The notes under the pieces were generated by a model. That model was not told the DNA's origin and searched no databases. It worked only from the letters and a program-made list of their open reading frames with translations. A DNA stretch of 64,000 bases from an uncultured Clostridia bacterium (GTDB taxonomy: Bacteria > Bacillota > Clostridia > TANB77 > CAG-508): contig CAOXTD010000002.1 of NCBI GenBank assembly GCA_948560265.1, positions 116,559 through 180,558 of the forward strand. The letters run 5' to 3'. Shown here piece after piece: positions 37,210-45,800 of the stretch; the first letter of the stretch is position 1; every line of letters starts with the position of its first letter. Position numbers and translations under genes: made by a program.

Positions 37210-38547
37210 ATGCCAGAAAATAAACAACAAGATACATTAAAAAAAATGTTAGAAATAGGAGATCTAATTGAACAAGGAAGAGAGAATGAGGACACACAAG
37301 TAGGAACTATCAATTATTATAAAGATTTTATTTTTCAAGGGAGCAATTTAGCTGAAACAGATATCTTTGTAGCCAAAATAGAAAATATAAAAGAAAATAC
37401 AAATACATATGAGCTATATTCTGGTAAAACAAATACTTTAATTGCGACTGTAGATGAACAAGGAAAATTACATTTCATGCCAGAATATATAGAAAGTTTA
37501 AAACAGATTGATGAAGGACTTACACAAATGCTTCATTTAGAAGACCTAGATTTTCAGCTTCCAGAGGAACTAGAAAAAGAAGATAAGGTATTAACGAGAG
37601 AAGAAAGAATACATCTTTCTTCTCAAAAAATGAAAACAACAAAAGAAGGAAAGACAAAAGGAGAAAACGGTACAAAAGAATTAGAAAAAGAAGAACAAGG
37701 AAAATCTCCAGAAGAAGAACAAAAACAGCGAATAGCAAAAGCAAAAAAAGTCCCAAGTCATAACATATTAATGATAAGAGAAAATAGCAATTTTTATAAA
37801 GATCACCCAAATCTAGAACCAAACCTATACTTCTATCGTGATACACAAGGTGTAGTAAAAGCTGAATACATTGACGGTAATGGACAACCTCAGCCTTCCA
37901 AATATTTTGAAGTTTCTACTACTTCACTAAGACAAGAAACCGTTAGTATTGGAAATGACGGAAACCCTGTTACTAAAGAAGTACCTCATCAAGTCATGAA
38001 AACAAAAGGACTTAATAATGTAGACAAAGACATTAGAGATATTAGAATTAATATTAAAATTGATAGTTATGGTTATTTAGATATTGAAGAAGCAAGACAA
38101 GGGCAAAACGGAGATTGGTTATCACATGATATAGAAACAAAAGGAAGAAACTATAATTCACATGCAGTCAATCAAACCACTTCTATTCGTACAAGAGCAG
38201 CTGACCCAGATAGACAAACCGAAGCCTATGAAAAAGCAGCCAATACAGGACTAAAAGAAGACGGAATAGAATATAGCGAAATGTATTTAATTCAGCATCC
38301 AAATGAATTTATCGAAAGTTTAATACAAGAAGGATATCAGAAACCAGAAGCAGTACAGATTTTAAATTATATGGTAGGACAAGAAGGCTTAAACTTAGAC
38401 CAGGCAAAACAAAGAGTAAATGAAGAAATTGAACAAGGAAAATTTGAAAAGGAAGAGCAAAAGGAGAAAGAGCCAATAGAGCAAGGAGATGAAGAAGAAG
38501 GAAGAACACCATGGGGAGATGCAGAAGACAGAAGAAGTAGAAGATAA
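37210..38547 (+). CDS. Hypothetical cytoplasmic protein at the end of the T4SS operon
   Basis: 445 residues, hydrophilic, no signal peptide or membrane helix. A Glu/Lys-rich probable coiled region (about 115-185) separates an N-terminal domain (about 30-110) from a C-terminal beta-rich part (about 190-300) and a helical tail. The last 40 residues are highly charged. GGGGGCGAG precedes the ATG. It may be a cytoplasmic accessory factor or substrate of the secretion system; no function is assigned. Confidence 0.6.
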   Translation: MPENKQQDTLKKMLEIGDLIEQGRENEDTQVGTINYYKDFIFQGSNLAETDIFVAKIENIKENTNTYELYSGKTNTLIATVDEQGKLHFMPEYIESLKQIDEGLTQMLHLEDLDFQLPEELEKEDKVLTREERIHLSSQKMKTTKEGKTKGENGTKELEKEEQGKSPEEEQKQRIAKAKKVPSHNILMIRENSNFYKDHPNLEPNLYFYRDTQGVVKAEYIDGNGQPQPSKYFEVSTTSLRQETVSIGNDGNPVTKEVPHQVMKTKGLNNVDKDIRDIRINIKIDSYGYLDIEEARQGQNGDWLSHDIETKGRNYNSHAVNQTTSIRTRAADPDRQTEAYEKAANTGLKEDGIEYSEMYLIQHPNEFIESLIQEGYQKPEAVQILNYMVGQEGLNLDQAKQRVNEEIEQGKFEKEEQKEKEPIEQGDEEEGRTPWGDAEDRRSRR

Positions 38548-38582
38548 GCAGCAGAACGAAAAATAAAATAAAATTACGTATA

Positions 38583-38622
38583 AAAATCACTTTTTAAAAT
38601 ATAATTTAAAAGGTGATTTTTT
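38583..38622 (+). terminator. Terminator-like hairpin that contains the cwlD ribosome binding site
   Basis: Arms 38583-38598 and 38605-38620 pair along 16 bases with one G-U or mismatch position, ending in six T directly before the cwlD ATG. The 3' arm holds AAGGTGA, the only ribosome site for cwlD. Confidence 0.65.
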
Positions 38623-39334
38623 ATGATTATAATAAACAAAAAAAGACTAATTGCAATTTCAAGTCTATTACTCATAGCTGTATTTGCCTTCACTTTTCAA
38701 AAAGCAGAATTAAATAATACTGTACAGACAGTGACACTTCCAGTATCTAATAAAGTTATTGTATTAGATGCAGGACATCGGAAAGCCAGATGAAGGGGCA
38801 CAATCAAGTAGTGGTACAACAGAGGCAGAAACAAACTTAAAAATTGCATTAAAAGTACAAAGCTTATTAGAGCAATCAGGAGCAACGGTAATTCTAACTC
38901 GTAGTGATGAAAATGCCATTTATGATTTAGATAAAACTACTTTAAGAGAGAAAAAAATATCAGATATTCATAATAGAGTAAAAATTGGAAATGAAAGCTC
39001 AGCAGACATTTTTGTATCTATTCATTTAAACAAAATTCCACAAGAACAATATTGGGGTTGGCAATGTTTTTATAAACAAAATGATGAAAAAAGCACGAGT
39101 TTAGCTAAAAGTATACAATCTAATTTAAATGAGGCAATTCAAAAAGAAAATAAAAGAGTTGCGATGAAATTAAACACAGTTTATATTATGAAACATGTAG
39201 AAATTCCTATTTCCATTGTAGAATGTGGATTTCTATCAAATAAAGAAGAAGAACAACAACTTTTAACAGATGTATATCAAGATAGACTTGCTTGGGGAAT
39301 TTATAATGGAATTATGGATTATTTTATGTTATAA
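38623..39334 (+). CDS. cwlD: N-acetylmuramoyl-L-alanine amidase CwlD-like, interrupted by one +1 frameshift at CGG
   Basis: With one skipped C this is a 236-residue CwlD, close to the Bacillus length. It cleaves the peptide from muramic acid in peptidoglycan, in Bacillus during spore cortex formation. An N-terminal membrane anchor (about 8-28) precedes the amidase_3 domain: VIVLDAGHGKPDEG (zinc His 52 with Gly 53 at the shift), the catalytic-type AETNLKIALKV with Glu, SADIFVSIHLNK with the second zinc His, and IVECGFLSNKEE. Without the shift the frame ends at TGA four codons after CGG. The start has its Shine-Dalgarno in a hairpin. Confidence 0.88.
38779..38782 (+). other. Recoding site 6: CGGA in cwlD (AGHG motif)
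   Basis: CAT|CGG in the zero frame; CAT, skip C, GGA restores the invariant Gly after the zinc-binding His of amidase_3 enzymes. Confidence 0.78.
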
Positions 39335-39404
39335 TATAAATATACAAATTTCTATTAGTCATTTGTAGATACATCAAAAAACAATAAGGAGGATGACAAT
39401 TATT

Positions 39405-39728
39405 ATGGCAGTAAGGATGGAAAAACGGAGTTTAACAATTTTAGAACCTGATACAGTGATTGTATTTGATGAGAGGCTTCGCTGTAAGGTATTCAGCAAC
39501 AAAGATGGTGTATTAACTATTGAACATATTGCTGCATATACGACTCCGTATCTTGCAATTTGCGATATGTGCAATTGTTTCGCTGAACTTGAGAAAGAAT
39601 ATGGCATAAGCGAAGTTAAACTTAAATTAAACCAGGTGCCAATGAGGTTGACAGCGGCAAATTCCCCAAATCCAGAAAAACTATTTAAACATTGGGAAAA
39701 ACAATGGAGAAAAATGAAGATGAGATGA
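39405..39728 (+). CDS. Hypothetical protein of foreign-looking composition, with an in-frame CGG
   Basis: 107 residues, no recognised domain. A Cys-rich segment (ICDMCNCF) could bind metal. Codon use differs from neighbours: CGC, CTT, AGG, GAG and AAG are frequent and one CGG (codon 8, MEKRSL) is read in frame. If CGG caused a +1 shift here, translation would stop after GGA GTT TAA, so either the gene is not expressed well in this host or the rule has exceptions. AAGGAGG lies 12 bases upstream and a strong terminator follows. It resembles a single-gene cassette acquired from another lineage. Confidence 0.65.
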   Translation: MAVRMEKRSLTILEPDTVIVFDERLRCKVFSNKDGVLTIEHIAAYTTPYLAICDMCNCFAELEKEYGISEVKLKLNQVPMRLTAANSPNPEKLFKHWEKQWRKMKMR

Positions 39729-39742
39729 TGTAAAAATGACTA

Positions 39743-39782
39743 CTCCCCCAAAAGCTAATAAATGTTAGCGAGGGGGATTTTT
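39743..39782 (+). terminator. Terminator after the foreign-looking gene
   Basis: TCCCCC pairs with GGGGGA around an inner stem GCTAA/TTAGC, followed by five T. Confidence 0.8.
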
Positions 39783-39815
39783 ATGTATCAAATATAAAAA
39801 TAATAAAAATGCATA

Positions 39816-39875
39816 AAAATTCCACTTTTGGAGAAGATAGAATTAAATCTATCAAAACAAGGAGTGGAATTTTTC
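39816..39875 (+). promoter_or_regulatory. Structured leader of the glucan synthase gene with embedded ribosome site
   Basis: AAAATTCCACT (39816-39826) pairs perfectly with AGTGGAATTTT (39863-39873), enclosing a small hairpin GATAGA/TCTATC. The T-run ends two bases before the ATG at 39877, and the ribosome site AAGGAG runs into the 3' arm. It could act as a terminator or as an on/off switch for translation. Confidence 0.55.
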
Positions 39876-39876
39876 T

Positions 39877-42800
39877 ATGGAATACAAAACCTTATCAATA
39901 AAAGGAACTATATTAAATCAAAATCAATTAGAAGATTATTTAGAAACGATAGCAACAGACCATAATCTCCAAAATAACTCGAGCAAAAATACTTACCCTA
40001 TTCCAAGACTAAAAGAAAACTTTGAAGTCATAACAGAAGTATATAGATTATTAAATGAACATATTAAACTAAAAATTCCTATTCATCCAGCAGGAGAATG
40101 GATATTAGATAATTATTATATTGTAGATCAAACTGTAAAAAGTATTAAACAAGATTTAAGCCTGAAAAAATATAAGAAATTTTTAGGAATTGCGAATGGA
40201 AATAATAAAGGATTTGCTAGAATCTATGTATTAGCTAGTGAAATTGTCAATTATACGAACAACAAAATTGAAGGAAAAAGTTTAAGTAATTTATTGCAAG
40301 CTTACCAAAAAAAGAAAAGTTTAAGCATGGAGGAAATATGGAATATTAACCTCTTTTTAAATCTTGCTTTGATTGAAAATATTCGAGCCATTTGTGAAAA
40401 GATTTATTCCGTCCAAGTCCAAAAATATAAAGTAGAAAATATGATAGAAAGATTAGTTGAAAATAAAGATAAAGACGAATTACAATTTAATCATTTAAAC
40501 AGCTACAAAGAAAAAGTAAAAGGATATGGTGAAATGAAATATCCCTTTATTGAGTATCTTTCTTATCGTTTAAAAAAGTATGGGAAAAAGGCATATCCAT
40601 TTTTAATGGTACTAGAAGAACAAGTAAATAAAATGGGAATGACAGTCTCAGAAGTAGTAGAAAAAGAACATTTTGATATCGCACTTCGTAAAGTGGCAAT
40701 AGGAAATTGTATTACTAGTATCAAAACGTTAAGTAGAATAAGCATGGCAGAAATTTTTGAGAAAATTAATGGAGTAGAAGATATTTTAAAACAAGATCCA
40801 GCAGGTATTTATGAAAAAATGGATTATGAAACCAAAATTGCATATAGAAATCAAATTCAGGAAATCTCTCAATCTACCAAGATTTCTGAAGTCTATATTA
40901 GCAAAAAATGTTTAGAATTAAGTCAAAAAGCAGAAACATCCGATAAAAAATCACATATAGGATATTACTTACTAGATGAAGGAAAACAAACCTTATTAGA
41001 AGAATTAACAGGAAAAAGACAAAAAAGAACTTCTGCAACAAAGAAAATACTATATGCCATAATTACACTAATTATTTTAACAGTTGGCACAAGCGGATTA
41101 ATGGCTTGGTATTTATATATGCAAACACATAAAATAATCTGGTCAGTGATTCTTGGAATTTTATTACTGATCCCAGTTCAAACTATTTGGGTACAAATTG
41201 GACAATATATTTTGGGAAAATTAGTAAAGCCGAAAATAATTCCAAAACTAGACTATATAGAAGGAGTGCCACCAGAGAGTGCTACATTTGTTGTTATTCC
41301 AACTATTTTAAAATCAAAAGAAAAAGTAAAAGAGTTAATGGAAAAATTAGAAGTATACTATATGGCAAATAAAAGCGATAACTTATATTTTGCTATTTTA
41401 GGGGATTGCAGTGCTGGGAAAAATCAAAAGGAGCCATTTGACGAAGAAGTAATCGAAAGTGGGCAAGAAGTAGCAAAACAATTAAATGAAAAATATCCAG
41501 ATGAGAATTTTCCAAGATTTCATTTTTTGTATCGTCAAAGAGTATGGAATGAAAAAGAAGAGTGTTATTTGGGCTGGGAAAGAAAAAGAGGGCTATTAAA
41601 CCAGTTTAATGAGTATATTTTAGGAAAAGAAAGTGATAATTTTCAAACAAATACCATTGAAAAAGTAAAAGAAAAATTACCAAAGATAAAATATGTTATT
41701 ACTTTAGATGCAGACACACAGTTAAGTTTAAATACAGGATTAGAGCTAATTGGAGGAATGGCACATATTTTAAATACGCCTATTTTAAATGAAAGAAAAG
41801 ATTTAGTAGTTCAAGGACATGCACTATTACAACCAAGAGTAGGAATTTCTTTATTAGAAGTAGGAAAAAGTATTTTTACTAAAATTTATGCTGGTTCTGG
41901 AGGAAAAGATGCTTATACTAATGCTATTTCTGACATTTATCAAGACAACTTTGAGGAAGGAATTTTCACAGGAAAAGGAATTTATGATGTAGAAGTATTT
42001 TCAACAGTGCTTAGCAAAGAAATTCCAGAAAATACCGTTTTAAGTCATGACTTATTAGAAGGTAGTTATTTAAGATGTGGCTTAGCTTCAGACATTGTGC
42101 TAATGGATGGTTATCCAACAGGGTATAACAGCTTTAAAACAAGATTACACAGATGGATACGTGGGGATTGGCAGGTTGCTAAGTGGTTAGGAAATAGTAT
42201 TTACAATAAACAAGGAAACAAAAAAAGAAATCCGCTAAATTTACTATCACGATATAAGATTTTTGACAATTTACTAAGAAGCTTAAACGAATCAACGATA
42301 ATGATAAATATGATTTACATGGGTATTTTAGATATAATTTACTCTATAGAAATTGGACCAATTATTACAATTGCGATAATTTCAGCAATAATACCAATGC
42401 TATTAGAAATGATAAATCGTATCATTTTTAAAAAAGAGGCAGAAACTGTGCAAAAAACATTTATTAAAACTATTTCAGGTCTGAAAGCAAGCTTTATAAG
42501 AGCAATTCTAACAATCGCAATTTTACCAGATAAAGCATACTTTAGCCTTAATGCTTGTGTCAAAACTTTATACCGTATGATAATCAGTAAAAAGCATTTT
42601 TTAGAATGGATGACAGCTGAAGAAGCGGAAAAAACAGCAAAAAAAGACTTACTTTCTTATTATCGTAATATGGTACCAAACATTATAATAGGAGCATTAG
42701 GCATATTACTATTATTTATTTTGCCGCAGAATCTTTTTAGCATTTTTTTATTTATTTTATCGAGCTTATGGCTTATTGCACCAGCAATCATGTGTTATAT

Positions 42801-45800
42801 CAGCAAAGAAATTAAAATACCAGAAAAAATAGAACAAATAAAGCCAGAAGAACAGAAATATTTATTAGAAATTGGACAAAAAACATGGAAATACTTTAAA
42901 GATTATTTAACACCAGAGTTCAATTATTTACCGCCAGATAATTATCAAGAAGATAGAAAGCCAAAAGTGGTTTCAAGAACATCCTCCACGAATATTGGAC
43001 TAGCTTTACTAGCAGTTATTTCTAGCTATGATTTAGGATATGAAAACATAGAGAATACTATAAAGTTGTTAGAAAAAATGATAGATACCATAAACAACTT
43101 ACCAAAATGGAATGGACATTTATATAATTGGTATGATATTCAAACACTACAGCCTTTAAAGCCAAGGTATATATCAACAGTCGATAGTGGGAATTTTGTA
43201 GGCTATTTATTTGTCCTCAAACAATTTTTAGAAGAGCAAACACAACAATCAATGATACCAATTATCAATCATATGATTGAACAAACCGATTTTAGAAAAT
43301 TATATGATGAAGAAACTAGGCTTTTTTCTATTGGATTTAATGTAGAAGAAAATAAATTAACAGATTGCTATTATGATTTACTTGCCTCAGAGGCAAGGCA
43401 AGCAAGCCTAGTTGCTATTGCAAAAAAAGATGTGCCATCCAAACATTGGAATAATTTAAGCAGAACATTAACTATTTTAAATCAATACAAAGGATTAATT
43501 TCTTGGTCAGGAACAGCGTTTGAATACCTAATGCCAAACATGAATATACCAAAATATCCTGGAAGCTTGTTAGCAGAATCTACTGAATTTATGCTAATGT
43601 GCCAAAAAGAATACGCAAAAAAACTACACATTCCTTGGGGAATTTCAGAATCAGCCTTTTATTTAAGAGATTTGCATAATAATTATCAATACAAAGCTTT
43701 TGGAATTCCTTGGTTAGGATTAAAAAGAGGATTAGAAGAAGAAATGGTAGTAGCAAGCTATGGAAGTATTCTTGCATTGCCAGAAGAGCCAAAAGAAGTA
43801 GTAGAAAATCTAAAAAAACTAGAACAAACAGGAATGTATCAAAAATATGGATTTTACGAGGCCATAGATTATACCCCTACTCGACTTAAAAAAGGACAAG
43901 AATATGCAATAGTCAAGACTTATATGGCACATCACCAAGGGCTTATACTACTTGCCATTAATAATCTATTTCATCAAAACATTTTGCAAAAAAGATTTAT
44001 GAAAAATCCGCAGATGCAAGCAATTGATATTTTATTACAAGAAAAGATGCCTGAAAACATTATTATTACCAAAGAAGAAAAAGAGAAAATAGAAAAAATG
44101 AAATATATAGACGATCAAAGTTATACTCAAAAAGAAATCACGAAACCTATTACTAGATTACCACAAGTTAATGTACTTTCTAATGAAAATTATATGATTA
44201 TGACAGATAGTAGAGGATTAGGATATAGTAAATATGGAGATATATTAATTAACCGCTACAAAAAGACAGAAGATATAGAACAAGGGATTTTCTTTTTTCT
44301 AAAAAATGTTAAAACAAATCGTATATGGACAACAGGTCATATGAGCTATTTGGCAAATGCAGATAAGTATAATATTTGTTTTACGCCAGCTCAAACGAAA
44401 ATAACAAGGCAAGATGGAAATATAGAGACAATTAGTAAAATTGGAATTTCGCCAGATGAACCAGTAGAATTAAGAACAATAGAACTTACCAACCATGGAA
44501 TAGAACCAGAAACTCTTGAAATCACAAGCTATTTGGAGCCGGTTTTATCAGAAGCAGCACAAGAAATTGCACATCCAGCTTTTAATAAGTTATTTTTAAA
44601 TTATGAATATTTAGACAGTAGCCATTCTATCTTAGTTAGTAGAAGAACTAAAAATAATAAGGAACAAAAAGTATTCTTAGGAGCTAACTTTTATACAGAA
44701 AATGAAACAATTGGAGAAGTAGAATATGAAATTGATAAAGAAAAGTTTTATGGAAGGAATAATTTAGGATTACCAAATAGCGTTAAGAATTCTGCCCCAT
44801 TTAGCAATCAAATAAATCTTACCACAGAACCAATTATCAGTATGAAACAAACCATTACCGTTTTGCCAGAACAAAAAGTGACATTAAATTTCATACTTGC
44901 TGTTGGAGAAACAAAAGAGCAAGTAACAGAAGAAATAGAAAAATTTAAAAATCAAGAAACCATCAATTATCACCTAGAATTAGCAAAAGCCAAAGTAGAA
45001 GCAGCAAATCGCTATTTAGGAATTCAGACAAAAGAACTAGACTTATACCAAAAAATGGCAGGATATTTGTTAAAAAACAATCCTTTAAAAATATTAACCA
45101 ATCGTACAAAAGTACTAGTACCAGTTAGCAAACTATGGCAATATGGAATTTCAGGAGATTTACCAATTTTACTTCTTCGCATTAAGAATTTAGAAGAGAT
45201 AGAATTGGTAGAAGAAGCATTAAAAGGTTATGAATATTTTAAGCTAAAAAATATTCAAATGGATTTAGTAATTGTAAGTGAAGAAAAATATAGTTATGAA
45301 AGTAGAGTAAAAGAAGCTATTTTTGCAAGTATTCTGAATAAAGGATTAAGTTATTTGCAAAATATAGAGGGTGGAATTTTCATTTTGGAAAATCTATCAG
45401 AAGAAGAAATAAACTTTTTAGAGTATAGAGCCAACTTGAGTTTTGATGGAAATAGCACGATTTCTCGACACCTAAAAGAATTAGAAGAAGAGTATTTAGA
45501 AAAAATAAAAGAGGTACCAAGAGAAGAACCATCAAAATTATTAATAGAGCAACAGCCAATTCGAGAGAATTTAGAAACTGAGAATTTAAAATACTATAAT
45601 GATTTTGGAGGTTTTTCAGAAGACGAAACAGAATATCATATTTGTATTCATAAAGGTAAAAAGTTGCCAACTGTATGGAGCCATTTACTAACAAACCCTA
45701 ATTTTGGAACTCTAGTTACAGAAAGTATGGGAGGATATACTTGGTATAAAAATAGTAGGCTAAATAGAATAACTGCTTGGAATAACCAACCAATAATGGA

